From positions 165,337 through 229,336 of the forward strand of contig NZ_BIME01000011.1 of assembly GCF_004000925.1 (NCBI RefSeq): a stretch of DNA of 64,000 nt, in the 5' to 3' direction. Each line of letters starts with the position of its first letter. Position 1 is the stretch's first letter. The translations under genes and the position numbers were made by a program. The stretch is from Paenibacillus illinoisensis NBRC 15959. Lineage in GTDB: Bacteria; Bacillota; Bacilli; Paenibacillales; Paenibacillaceae. The notes beneath the pieces are model-generated. The model had not been told where the DNA came from. It saw only the letters and a program-made list of their open reading frames with translations, and made no database searches. Of this stretch, positions 35,910-44,596 are shown one piece after another.

Positions 35910-36866
35910 TCACTCATATAGATGGAGTCCTGCCGCACCGACCACACCCGCATTATTCCCGAGGATGGCAGGTACAATATCTACGTTCTCTCTAGCATTT
36001 TCAAGCGCATATTCACAGTAGTATCCCTCAATTCGGTCCAGCAGATAGCTTCCGGCTTTCGCAACACCCCCACCTACTACAAAGCGTTGAGGATTAACGA
36101 TGATGGACAGCAGCGCCATGGATTTGCCCAAATATTTTGCAGCCCGATCTACAATCTGGACAGATACTGGATCGCCTGCTTTAGCCTCATCCAGCACATC
36201 TTTTGCAGATATTTCACGGATTAAAGCCAGAGAGGTCTTTTCGCCACGAATTACAGCCTCTTTGGCCATGTATATCATGCCGGTAGCGGAAGCAACCGTC
36301 TCTAGGCACCCTGTTTTGCCACAGCCACATGCAATTGCCTCGTTCTCAGCGACTACGTTCATATGTCCGATTTCGCCACCCATTCCGTTAAATCCCTGAC
36401 ACAGGTTGTTCTTAACGATAATCCCGCCGCCTACACCAGTACCAAGCGTATAACAAACCACGTTTGAAATTCCTGCACCAGCTCCACTCCAGACTTCCCC
36501 TAGCGCAGCTGCATTGGCGTCATTATCAATCTTGACTTCTTTACCTAAACGAGCTTCCAAAATCTCTTTTACGGGCACATTCCTCCATCCCAAATTAGGT
36601 GAAGCTTTCACAAGTCCTGCTTGAAAATCGAGAAACCCCGGAATTCCCGCGCCAATACCGGCGATCTGATTCCAGCTGTAGCCCTCCCTGGAGACTAACT
36701 CCCTCACGTAAAGTTCAATGTTCTGAAGAACACCCTCTGCGCGTTTCTCTGCTTCTGTCGGTCCTTCATATACGGCAAGCAAACTACCGTCCTCGCCACA
36801 GATCCCCACTTTTACCGAGGTTCCTCCAAGATCAATTCCGATGTAAAACTTACGTTCTAAGTTCAT
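35910..36866 (-). CDS. ROK-family sugar kinase (glucokinase-like)
   Basis: 318 residues. N-terminal phosphate motif GIDLGGTSVKVG, catalytic Asp in IDNDANAAALGE, ROK signature with GEIGHM and the zinc site CGCGKTGCLE. Probably phosphorylates the free hexose released by the pathway. It has its own promoter with a direct-repeat operator. Confidence 0.9.
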   Translation of the reverse strand: MNLERKFYIGIDLGGTSVKVGICGEDGSLLAVYEGPTEAEKRAEGVLQNIELYVRELVSREGYSWNQIAGIGAGIPGFLDFQAGLVKASPNLGWRNVPVKEILEARLGKEVKIDNDANAAALGEVWSGAGAGISNVVCYTLGTGVGGGIIVKNNLCQGFNGMGGEIGHMNVVAENEAIACGCGKTGCLETVASATGMIYMAKEAVIRGEKTSLALIREISAKDVLDEAKAGDPVSVQIVDRAAKYLGKSMALLSIIVNPQRFVVGGGVAKAGSYLLDRIEGYYCEYALENARENVDIVPAILGNNAGVVGAAGLHLYE

Positions 36867-36897
36867 CACTGTTTCTCCCCTTTGATATTTACTTTTA

Positions 36898-36925
36898 TTT
36901 AATCATTTACATTTAGTTAATCATT
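36898..36925. promoter_or_regulatory. TetR-type direct-repeat operator, copy 4
   Basis: TTTAATCATT and GTTAATCATT, 18 nt apart, in front of the ROK kinase. Confidence 0.62.
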
Positions 36926-36931
36926 TTTCAT

Positions 36932-36975
36932 ATAAAAAGACAATGCCATAAGTTTAAAACTCTTACAGCATTGCC
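36932..36975 (-). terminator. terminator of the sugar symporter gene
   Basis: Minus strand GGCAATGC ... GCATTGTC with inner AGTTTTAAACT, then TCTTTTTAT. Confidence 0.7.
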
Positions 36976-37010
36976 TTTGGGTAAAACTGCAACACAACAG
37001 CTGATGAGAT

Positions 37011-38411
37011 TTAAAGAGCACTTCTTCTCGCTTCAAGCTCACTTACAACTTTCGGATGAATAGCATCCAATTTATAGAAACTAACTGCAATGATTTGCAG
37101 GATGGTGCAGACAAGCGGAATAACGAAAAATAACATGTTAATGGCTGATGACGCTTCCGGCGTCACATTTGTCGCACTATAACCGGTCAGCGCTAGTGTA
37201 TATCCAACGACTGCACTTCCCAGAGCCATACCGACTTTTGTAGCGAAACTGTAACCTGCATACAGCGTACCCTCAGCTTTTTTATTAAATTTCCATTCAT
37301 TGTAATCAACAGAGTTAGCAATCATACTGAATACGGCACCTGAGCTAACACCGCCGAATACATTGGCAAGAAACCATAGAGCGACAAACACGACCATATT
37401 GTGTTCAAAAAATGGCATAAAGGCCAATCCAATCAAAAATATAATCTGTGCGATAATGTTTCCTTTTCTTTGCTTGAATTTCTTCAGAAATGTCGGTGTA
37501 ATCGCAGCAGAACACAATAACGAAACGTATAGTGCTGGCAGCAAAATAGAGATCATAGCTGGATTATGCAGAACATGAAGCGAAAAATAGATCGTAATGG
37601 ATACCGTAGCACCGGTTCTAATAAACAACAAAAGTGAGAATATGATCGTTGATACCCAAGGGGTATTTCTGAAAGCGCTCTTATAAGTCTGAATAATGGA
37701 CCCTTTTTCCTTAACCGATGATACAGGATCGACATAACGCTCTTTGCAATTTCTATAAACAATAAGAAACATGATTGCACTAAGGACAGCAAAAATAATG
37801 GTTGTATACAGATATCCCTTGTGTTCATTACCACCGCCAAAGTAGCTCACCATGGGAGTCGTTAGAGCGGTTACAATAATGCTGCCGACCGCCATACCCA
37901 CCATTCGAAAGCTGGACAGCTGGTCTTTCTCTTCCCCACTGCGCGTCATTAACGACATAAGTGAGCCATAAGGGATATTGATAAGCGAGTACAACAAACC
38001 TGCAATAATATAAGTAACCGAAGCGTAGATGATTTTACCCGTTGTTGAAATGTCAGGACTGGTAAAGGTCAAAATGAGCATGATCGCAAACGGAACAATA
38101 CCGAATAAAATGTACGGACGTGTCCGTCCGAATTTGGTATTGGTTCGGTCCACAAATCCTCCAATAACCGGGTCAATAATCGAATCCAATATTCGCGCTA
38201 CCAGAAGTAACGTTCCTGTTGCAGCAACCGGTATCAGAGCGACATCCGTATAAAAGTAGAGAAGAAAGCTTCCGACGATCCCCCACATGAGATTAGAACC
38301 TAAATCTCCAAGCCCGTAGCTGATTTTTTCTTTAAAGCTTAATTTGCCATTCTTTTGCTTGATTATCGACCCTACCAGAGGCATTTCGTTTGTTATGTTC
38401 GTAGTTTGCAT
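37011..38411 (-). CDS. GPH-family glycoside:cation symporter
   Basis: 466 residues, twelve TM helices, MFS_2/GPH fold (LSFKEKISYGLGDLGSNLMWG start; VDRTNTKFGRTRPYILFG loop; RMVGMAVGSIIVTALTTPM). The family takes up glycosides, pentosides or glucuronides with a cation. Likely the importer of the glycoside used by this locus. Homologous to the transporter of the sulfoquinovose operon at 57.6 kb. Confidence 0.88.
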   Translation of the reverse strand: MQTTNITNEMPLVGSIIKQKNGKLSFKEKISYGLGDLGSNLMWGIVGSFLLYFYTDVALIPVAATGTLLLVARILDSIIDPVIGGFVDRTNTKFGRTRPYILFGIVPFAIMLILTFTSPDISTTGKIIYASVTYIIAGLLYSLINIPYGSLMSLMTRSGEEKDQLSSFRMVGMAVGSIIVTALTTPMVSYFGGGNEHKGYLYTTIIFAVLSAIMFLIVYRNCKERYVDPVSSVKEKGSIIQTYKSAFRNTPWVSTIIFSLLLFIRTGATVSITIYFSLHVLHNPAMISILLPALYVSLLCSAAITPTFLKKFKQRKGNIIAQIIFLIGLAFMPFFEHNMVVFVALWFLANVFGGVSSGAVFSMIANSVDYNEWKFNKKAEGTLYAGYSFATKVGMALGSAVVGYTLALTGYSATNVTPEASSAINMLFFVIPLVCTILQIIAVSFYKLDAIHPKVVSELEARRSAL

Positions 38412-38515
38412 GGATAACTCTCCCTTATTTTAATCACTTCCAGAATGGGTAAAAAAACAGTGTTCCTTCCGTTTCACGACTCCCTTGCTTCATTCTCTTT
38501 TTTTCACTTCAGTAA

Positions 38516-38534
38516 TGATTCCGCTTTCATTATA
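38516..38534 (-). promoter_or_regulatory. symporter promoter -10 with overlapping cre
   Basis: TATAAT on the minus strand (38529-38534) with cre ATGAAAGCGGAATCA (38516-38530) covering the transcription start: a classical CcpA repression position. The -35 is weak. Confidence 0.6.
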
Positions 38535-38821
38535 AGATACTGTCTGCTGAATGACTTTTTTATATTTAATCAATTAAGCGCTATAATTTAACCTGTTTCT
38601 GCTGGTTTGCCCATGTCATCCAGGTCTTAATTAAATTCAACCCACTCATTTTTAATCTAATGTGATTTTTAAAGGGAACTGCTTGACGAAGAAAATTCGA
38701 CTACAGCAGCTTACCTAAACTTCAAGACTCCAAGTCGTTTGCTTCTCTACTCCAAACTCGGCACGGACACCCGACATGTACCAAACTATGTAGGAAAGTC
38801 ACAACCCGCCAGGAGGGAAAT

Positions 38822-38836
38822 TGTTAGCGCTTCCAT
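38822..38836. promoter_or_regulatory. cre site (CcpA)
   Basis: Minus strand ATGGAAGCGCTAACA fits the consensus fully. About 400 nt upstream of the symporter start. Confidence 0.55.
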
Positions 38837-39082
38837 TTTTTTTAAAAAAAGGCTTTGTCTCTGGTCTTTTCCCCCCCGAAGCAAGATATAAAATTGGGTT
38901 GGACTGTGTACCATCAACACCCCACTTCACTCCAGATAATGTATATCATTTACAAAAAGCTAACGGTTAACACATGGTTAATAATGATACAAAAGTACCA
39001 TACCTTATGTCCCTTGGCAAGAGATTATATTTCCCATTATCTGGGAAAATTCTTCATACATTTGCAGGTCTCTTATCCAAAC

Positions 39083-39107
39083 AAAAAAAGCCGCGAAATT
39101 AGCGGCT
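39083..39107 (-). terminator. Rho-independent terminator of the oxidoreductase gene
   Basis: Minus strand AGCCGC-TAATTTC-GCGGCT with a T7 tail. Confidence 0.8.
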
Positions 39108-39250
39108 CCCCATGGAATAGTATTCGTGTCCTTCGACACCTCGGTTAAGCAAATTCCAAAATTGTTCATCCATGACGGGCGGCGGATATGGCATCGAACG
39201 GATAATCCACCATTCCAATAACTTGAGTCTTGGTTAGATTCATACGATTT

Positions 39251-40216
39251 TTACGGTCTTAATAAAATTTTCCCCGTGCTTTTGCGGCTCTCCAGAAATT
39301 GATGCGCTTTTCTTCCATCTCGTAGTGCAAATACCGTAGGCTCGGATACCGTTATTTTCCCCTCTTCGATCCAGCGGAACAACTCGGCTGAACGGGTTGC
39401 CCGTTCCTCGTGGGAAGTAAGGAAATTCCAAAGATCGCCACCAGTCAAAGTTTTTGACGTATCCATCAACATCCTTGGGTCAACTGGAGCCGGGTCTCCC
39501 CCTGCCATTCCATAAAATACAACCGTCCCCCCAATGCGAGTGACTGCAAAACTATCCTCAAGCGTGGAGCCGACTGAGTCATAGACAACATCCACACCTT
39601 TTCCGTTTGTCTCCTCCATGACTTTTCTCTTCCAATCATCCGAGTACAAAAAAACCTGATTCCCTCCAGAGCTCTTAACTGCCGACGCCTTCTCCATCGA
39701 GGAGGTTAAACCAATGACCCTCCCACCGAAGAGCTTTGCCATTTGAACAAGCAACTGTCCAACGCCCCCTGCTGCGGCATGAACTAGAATTACATCATTC
39801 TCCTTAACCGCATAACTATCTTTTGTTAAATAGTGGGCAGTCAACCCTTGCAGTAAAACAGAAGCCGCCTTTTCAAATGAAATGGTCTCTGGAAGAGGAA
39901 TTGCCTTTTCTATAGGAACAGCCACTTTTTCTGCGTTAGCATGGGGGACATCTGCAAATGCAACAGGGTCGCCAACGCTGATTCCTTGGACATTAGCTCC
40001 CGTTTTTTCAACGACTCCTGCCCCTTCATAACCTAAAATAAACGGGGAATTCCCAGTAAGATGATAGTTCCCTTTCCTTCTATAAATATCTGCAAAATTC
40101 AATCCGATGGCTTTCATCCTTACTAATATTTCGTCAGGCCCGATAACTGGATCCGAAATTTCAAGATATTCTAGTACTTCCGGTCCTCCGAATTTATTAA
40201 ATACAAGTGCTTTCAA
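39251..40216 (-). CDS. quinone oxidoreductase-like zinc-free MDR dehydrogenase
   Basis: 321 residues, TTG start 8 nt after GAGGAGG. MDR fold: GroES-like N-terminus (ILVRMKAIGLNFADIYRRKG) and NADPH Rossmann VHAAAGGVGQLLVQMAKLFGG. Lacks the cysteine ligands of the zinc alcohol dehydrogenases. Reduces quinones or enones with NADPH (QOR group). Confidence 0.88.
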   Translation of the reverse strand: MKALVFNKFGGPEVLEYLEISDPVIGPDEILVRMKAIGLNFADIYRRKGNYHLTGNSPFILGYEGAGVVEKTGANVQGISVGDPVAFADVPHANAEKVAVPIEKAIPLPETISFEKAASVLLQGLTAHYLTKDSYAVKENDVILVHAAAGGVGQLLVQMAKLFGGRVIGLTSSMEKASAVKSSGGNQVFLYSDDWKRKVMEETNGKGVDVVYDSVGSTLEDSFAVTRIGGTVVFYGMAGGDPAPVDPRMLMDTSKTLTGGDLWNFLTSHEERATRSAELFRWIEEGKITVSEPTVFALRDGRKAHQFLESRKSTGKILLRP

Positions 40217-40348
40217 ATGAGTGGCCTCCTCTTATATATTTTTCAAGAGCTCTGAAAGAAACGGGCTTCTTTTATTTACTCCAAAACTTGCCTCGCTTAT
40301 GATACGGTTCACCCCGCTGTCTGTAACAGCAAGTTTATTACGAAATCT

Positions 40349-40369
40349 AGGGAGCACAATGTGCTCCCT
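40349..40369. terminator. palindrome after the uridylate-kinase-like gene
   Basis: Perfect AGGGAGCACA-A-TGTGCTCCCT without a T run; possible weak terminator. Confidence 0.45.
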
Positions 40370-40384
40370 CGGACAGAAGTTCTG

Positions 40385-41122
40385 TTATTCCAATTCCAAA
40401 ATTGATTCACCGCTAATAATAGTACCCTTATTATTTCCTTCACAAATCTCTTTCATTGTGCCTGGCTTGTCAAAATTAAACACATGCATGGGCAGATTGT
40501 AGTCTCTTGCTAAAATGAAAGCGGATTGGTCCATTACCTTTAAGTTGTGTTTTAAGACATCGTTGTAATGAAGCGAGCGGAATTTCCTTGCATCCTTATC
40601 CAATTTAGGGTCTGCATTAAGAACACCATCAACACCTTGCTTTGCAACAAATAAAGCGTCACAATGAACCTCGATGGCTCTTTGTACTGAAGGATAGTCT
40701 GTTGTAACGTAAGGTTGACCGTTCCCCCCTGCAAAAATTACAAGATAGCCTTTTTCTAGATGGTGGATTGCTCTTAGACGGATGTATGGTTCTGCAACTG
40801 AAGTAATAGGTATTGCCGTCATTACTCGTACTTCCTTTTTGGTCTTGGCTTTAAGAACTCCACGAAGCATTAAACTATTTACTACAGTCGCAAGTGTCCC
40901 AATGTTATCAGCTTCTGCCCTTTCGATCCCCCAGCTTTCCGCCATATTCCCTCTGAAAATGTTACCCCCACCTATAACTAACGATACTTCAACGCCTAAG
41001 TTTACCACTGACATAATTTCATCCGCAATATGATCTAACCTTTCTGGCTCAAAACCAAATTCGGAGTTTCCTGCTACTGCTCCACCACTTAGCTTAACGA
41101 GAACCCTTTTGTACCTTGACAA
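40385..41122 (-). CDS. pyrH: uridylate kinase-like protein (PyrH paralogue)
   Basis: 245 residues, TTG start after GGGGGTG. Amino acid kinase fold: VLVKLSGGAVAG, VIGGGNIFRG, VFAKQGVDGVLNADPKLD-type segment, VMDQSAFILARDYNLP. UMP kinases normally sit in tsf-pyrH-frr; this copy is alone, so it is probably an accessory paralogue. A terminator hairpin lies in its leader, a few nt before the ribosome binding site, which suggests attenuation. Confidence 0.82.
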   Translation of the reverse strand: MSRYKRVLVKLSGGAVAGNSEFGFEPERLDHIADEIMSVVNLGVEVSLVIGGGNIFRGNMAESWGIERAEADNIGTLATVVNSLMLRGVLKAKTKKEVRVMTAIPITSVAEPYIRLRAIHHLEKGYLVIFAGGNGQPYVTTDYPSVQRAIEVHCDALFVAKQGVDGVLNADPKLDKDARKFRSLHYNDVLKHNLKVMDQSAFILARDYNLPMHVFNFDKPGTMKEICEGNNKGTIISGESILELE

Positions 41123-41141
41123 TGATTACACCCCCATAAAA

Positions 41142-41176
41142 TAAAAAACACTAAAGCAATAAATGCTTTAGTGTTC
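41142..41176 (-). terminator. terminator or attenuator in front of pyrH-like gene
   Basis: Minus strand AACACTAAAGCA-TTTAT-TGCTTTAGTGTT followed by TTTTTATTTTA, ending ~15 nt before the pyrH ribosome binding site. Confidence 0.7.
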
Positions 41177-41409
41177 TAATGGAATGGAAATATGAAATTA
41201 CGCAAGTCCACTGACTGTAAGCCTTCCGTTTCCATCTCATACTCCCACCCCTTCATATTTTTTCCATCAAGTGATTTTACATTACGTGAATGTAAATTGC
41301 AATGATGAGAATGGAAATGTTTCTGGAGTTGATCTTTGACCCACCTGTTTACCTGCTGATGATGCTGTCGATTGACCTGTTCTTTAAATGAAACTATACT
41401 ATTTAGCAA
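41176..41409 (-). CDS. possible small histidine-rich protein
   Basis: 77 codons, ending right at the terminator hairpin. His-rich middle (HFHSHHCNLHSR). No clear ribosome binding site and no family recognised; the start overlaps the promoter of the divergent Rrf2 gene. May simply be the leader of pyrH rather than a gene. Confidence 0.25.
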   Translation of the reverse strand: MLNSIVSFKEQVNRQHHQQVNRWVKDQLQKHFHSHHCNLHSRNVKSLDGKNMKGWEYEMETEGLQSVDLRNFIFPFH

Positions 41410-41423
41410 AGAAGGTGAGTAGA

Positions 41424-41858
41424 TTGAAACAAATAAGTAGTCGTTTTTCGATGGCAGTCCATATTCTTTCCATGATCTCGCTGGACCCCCTATATAGTAC
41501 AGGCGATCGAATTGCCCGTAGCATCAATAGTAACCCTGTCGTAATTCGAAGGATTATGGCCCAGCTCAAAAAAGCAGGTTATATTGATACAAAACCAGGA
41601 GTTGCGGGGGCCTCTCTTCTGATCTCTCCTGAAAAATTAACCCTACTGAATATCTTCCAAGCCGTCGAATCTGTGGATGGAAATCAGCTTTTCAAAATTC
41701 ACAAGGATACGGACCCCAATTGTTCTGTAGGAATGAACATTGAATCCATTCTATTACCCCAATTCTCTAATGCACAGAAGGCTATGGAGCAAGAACTAGC
41801 TTCTGTTACCCTAGCTCAGATTGTAGAGCAGCTACGGATAAAGGCAAATGCAAAATAA
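41424..41858 (+). CDS. Rrf2-family transcriptional regulator
   Basis: TTG 41424 follows AGAAGGTGAG; the longer start has no site. 144 residues; winged helix SRFSMAVHILSMISL...NPVVIRRIMAQLKKAGYI and the wing GVAGASLLISPEKLTLLNIFQAVE. Only one cysteine (in PNCSVG), so it is not an iron-sulfur type; YwnA-like. Convergent with a VOC gene whose promoter carries twin palindromes. Confidence 0.87.
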   Translation: MKQISSRFSMAVHILSMISLDPLYSTGDRIARSINSNPVVIRRIMAQLKKAGYIDTKPGVAGASLLISPEKLTLLNIFQAVESVDGNQLFKIHKDTDPNCSVGMNIESILLPQFSNAQKAMEQELASVTLAQIVEQLRIKANAK

Positions 41859-41893
41859 AGCTACTCCTCTGATGGAGTAGCTTTATTTTGCAT
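41851..41893. terminator. bidirectional terminator
   Basis: CAAAATAAAGCTACTCC / GGAGTAGCTTTATTTTG between the convergent Rrf2 and VOC genes. Confidence 0.88.
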
Positions 41894-41913
41894 TTTTTTG
41901 ATTTTGCACCAAG

Positions 41914-42276
41914 TCAAACAGAAGCGTGCGCAGGCTCAACATATTCAATAAAACTACCATCAGGATGTTGAACAAAAACGCTTGGACCAATGGGACCATG
42001 CTGATCTCTTACGATAAGGGTATTTTGTTTTTTTAATTCTGCCTTCAATTCGCTCATGGAATCAACATACACCACTGCACGGAGTGATCTAGCAGGCTCC
42101 AAGGCCTCTGGACTTCCAGATACAATGACGTAAGGATATACTGTGGCTAAAGATAAGCCAGCCTCGGGAATATTCCACGTGCGATCCATAGATCGGTTAG
42201 CAATAGACTCATAATATGTAACAGTTAATTCCAGTTGTTCGGTAAAAACGGGTATAAAATGATTTATGATTTTCAT
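41914..42276 (-). CDS. VOC-superfamily (glyoxalase-like) protein
   Basis: 120 residues, one beta-alpha-beta-beta-beta repeat pair (INHFIPVFTEQLELTVTYYE; SVFVQHPDGSFIEYVEP with the terminal Glu ligand). Possible small-molecule binding or lyase/resistance protein; specificity not predictable. Confidence 0.75.
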   Translation of the reverse strand: MKIINHFIPVFTEQLELTVTYYESIANRSMDRTWNIPEAGLSLATVYPYVIVSGSPEALEPARSLRAVVYVDSMSELKAELKKQNTLIVRDQHGPIGPSVFVQHPDGSFIEYVEPAHASV

Positions 42277-42302
42277 GTTAACCTCCAGTTTTTATTTTTA
42301 TA

Positions 42303-42336
42303 TATAACCATAATGGTTATAACTAATTTAGTTATA
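42303..42336. promoter_or_regulatory. twin palindromic operator upstream of the VOC gene
   Basis: TATAACCATAATGGTTATA (42303-42321) and TATAACTAATTTAGTTATA (42318-42336) share their TATA ends. Likely operator, probably of the neighbouring Rrf2 protein. Confidence 0.6.
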
Positions 42337-42400
42337 TATAAATGTTTTTACCTTGTCAAGCTTTCAAAAAGGATCGACCTCAACTAAAATGCTCGTTTCA

Positions 42401-42468
42401 GAACAAAAGCAGCCGATCACGTAGATCAGCTGCTTTCTTGGTTATATTAACTTATCGTATCCCGTTAC
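42401..42468 (-). repeat. attC-like repeat copy B
   Basis: Hairpin AAAGCAGCCGATCA / GATCAGCTGCTTT plus the right end TATCGTATCCCGTTAC; left end degenerate. Follows the peptidase E gene by 18 nt. Confidence 0.75.
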
Positions 42469-42485
42469 CTCAGCGGTGAGGAATC

Positions 42486-43154
42486 TTAGAGCATAAAATG
42501 CCTCCAATTCCCTTCGGAAACCACTTCTACTGCTCCATCGATCACCTTGATGGCGGTCTGATCATCGATTGCATATGCCGGCCCTTGAATCTCTGCGGCC
42601 CAGCTCTCAGCAGCAGCCATGGTGTTATCTGGCAGCATGACGTGATCAAGATGCGGAAAAATTGCAAAATCAACCAGTCCCAACGTTTCATCGCCACCGG
42701 TAGGTGAAGTCCACCCCACAAAGTATTCCCCGATCTTAGGTGCCATCACCATACTACCGGCGCTCATTCCCACATAAACGGCCTTCAGTGAAGGCAAGAG
42801 TTCTGCCAGTCCGGATTGCCGCATCCAATGGTATAGGAAGAGAGCATCGCCACCCGACACCAGCAAGACGTCTGTTTCCCGGACCAGGGGCTCCCAGTGG
42901 TCTCTACTGATGCTTGGCAGTGCGGTGAGCTCCAGCACACCTACTGACTTCCAGCCGAGGTCAACCATGGGGTTCTCGGATTTCCCGCTGATAAACTCCC
43001 AGGTTTTCACGCCAGGGCCAACCCAGGGATGTCCGTACATCGCCGTGGGAATGCACAGGGCATTGGAGTCAGCAATCGGCTTGTCCAACATGCGAGCTAA
43101 CGCATCGTGTATACTTTGGTTATTAACGCCTGCAGATGTCAGTAATAATTTCAT
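42486..43154 (-). CDS. peptidase S51 (dipeptidase E-like)
   Basis: ATG 43154 after AGGAGTGAGG; 222 residues. Nucleophile Ser in VYVGMSAGSMVMA, His in IFPHLDHVML, and the VLLVSGGDALFLYHWM segment are those of peptidase E (Asp-X dipeptidase) or cyanophycinase-like S51 members. Cytoplasmic. Cassette-like setting: single gene flanked by the attC-like repeats. Confidence 0.84.
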   Translation of the reverse strand: MKLLLTSAGVNNQSIHDALARMLDKPIADSNALCIPTAMYGHPWVGPGVKTWEFISGKSENPMVDLGWKSVGVLELTALPSISRDHWEPLVRETDVLLVSGGDALFLYHWMRQSGLAELLPSLKAVYVGMSAGSMVMAPKIGEYFVGWTSPTGGDETLGLVDFAIFPHLDHVMLPDNTMAAAESWAAEIQGPAYAIDDQTAIKVIDGAVEVVSEGNWRHFML

Positions 43155-43220
43155 ACCCTCACTCCTAGTCATTTGACCTTCATAAATTCCCCTATTGTCT
43201 ATTGTTCGATAAAATGGCTA

Positions 43221-43309
43221 TCCTATCCTGCCCGTTAGTTGAACAAAGGCAGCCGATCACCATGGCCGGCTGCCTTCTTGATTTATTGAGCTATCGTTTC
43301 CCGTTAGCG
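43221..43309 (-). repeat. attC-like repeat copy C
   Basis: CCTGCCCGTTAGTTGAAC, hairpin AAAGGCAGCCGATCAC.. / GGCCGGCTGCCTT, then GCTATCGTTTCCCGTTAGC. The frame-restored hydrolase stop (43304-43306) lies in its right end. Confidence 0.8.
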
Positions 43310-44247
43310 TAATAAACTAATTACCGAATTAATCACAACTTGAGGATTGTGAATTTGTATAGAATGCCAGCTGTCTTCCACGATAATATGTTGAGTTTTT
43401 TAGACAGAATTAAAAGCTCCTTTTGTCCATGTTTCCATTCTTCACTTTGTTTGCCTGCAGTTAATACTAGTATAGGGATATCCGATCTCAGTGGCTGTGA
43501 TTGATGTAACTGTTCAGCACTTTTAATGGTACAGAGGAATTCTAAATATGCTGCCTTATATGCATTATTTCTATATCCTAATGCAGCTGCTTTTTTCTGA
43601 ATATCGAGAGGCAGTCTTTTAGAACCAATATGCTGTTTTATCATTCGAGGAACCGCAATTGGTGATAATAGATAACCAAGCCTAAGACGTTTTTGATTAT
43701 TTAGTCGTTCTATTCTTCTTTTTTCACTTGAAGTGGATTCTAAATATCTCTTTTCATGAGTTGAATCGACAAGAATAATACCCATTACTTCATCAGGAAA
43801 CTCGGATGCAAACAATCGTATTATCATTCCACCATACGAATGCCCAACAAGTAAATACGGCGGTTTTAGCTCTAATCTACTTAATAACTCTCTAAGATCA
43901 AGGACATAATTTTCACATGTGGGTTTATCAATCGTTTGTGTACTCCACCCAAATCCCGCGCGGTCGTATGAAATAACCTTTGTATGTTTGGATAGTTCAG
44001 GTTGTACTAGCGACCAATCTAATGCACAGCCCCCCATTCCTGATTCTAATATAACAGTAGGTCCATCTTTATCTTGTCCAGCTACAATAGCATGTAAGCT
44101 ATGGCTACCGATATTAATCAATTTCCCCATTCGCTTGTATTTATGTATTGCATATTTTGAAAGAAGAGTTTGAACGAATGCTAGTGGGAAACCAATAACT
44201 GAAATAGTTGTTCGAAGAACCCTTTCTGTTGCATTTATTTTGGTCAA
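43304..44247 (-). pseudogene. alpha/beta hydrolase, frameshifted near the 3' end
   Basis: TTG start behind AGAGAGG. N-terminal TM helix, then LESGMGGCALDW, nucleophile elbow GHSYGG and LVDSTHE, an alpha/beta hydrolase like that at 16.3 kb. The uninterrupted frame stops at 43333 after an aberrant tail. Adding one A in the A6 run at ~43400 (S-K-K to S-K-K-T) restores QHIIVEDSWHSIQIHNPQVV, which has the expected catalytic His (W-H-S), and a stop at 43304. So a single base was lost, or the sequence has a homopolymer error. Confidence 0.78.
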
Positions 44248-44363
44248 ACTTTTACACCTCTCTCTAATGTTTTATCAAATGATAAAGGTGATTTTCACTT
44301 TAAAAAAGAGAAACTTTTCAATTTGATTTTTCTTATTTAAGATCTAATTAAAAAAACTTCTCC

Positions 44364-44438
44364 TGAGCTAAACTAAAGTAGCTGATCGCATTGATCAGCT
44401 GCTTTCTTGGTATAATTCAGCTAACGTTTCCCGTTAGT
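44364..44438 (-). repeat. attC-like repeat copy D
   Basis: Left end degenerate (GAGCTAAACTAAAG), hairpin AGTAGCTGATCG / TTGATCAGCTGCTTT, right end CAGCTAACGTTTCCCGTTAG with a perfect GCTAAC element. Confidence 0.75.
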
Positions 44439-44596
44439 TGAACAAATAATTAACTTGTCATTTGGATCAAAAAGATTCATGATGTTTCAAGTTTGAGATT
44501 TTGGTGCATCCCTTATAGAATTGATTGTCCGTACAAGAAAGGATAAAAACAGTTAAAAATCAGTCGTTAGTAGCATTATTTAAAGGCAGCTGTTGA

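Larger units (their letters stand above)
38412..39082 (-). other. long regulatory region upstream of the symporter
   Basis: 670 nt with no gene I can support. Contains a promoter (-10 TATAAT at 38529-38534), two perfect cre matches, and at 38960-38990 GTTAAC/GGTTAA half-sites resembling, but not spaced like, the local TetR operators. Confidence 0.5.
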
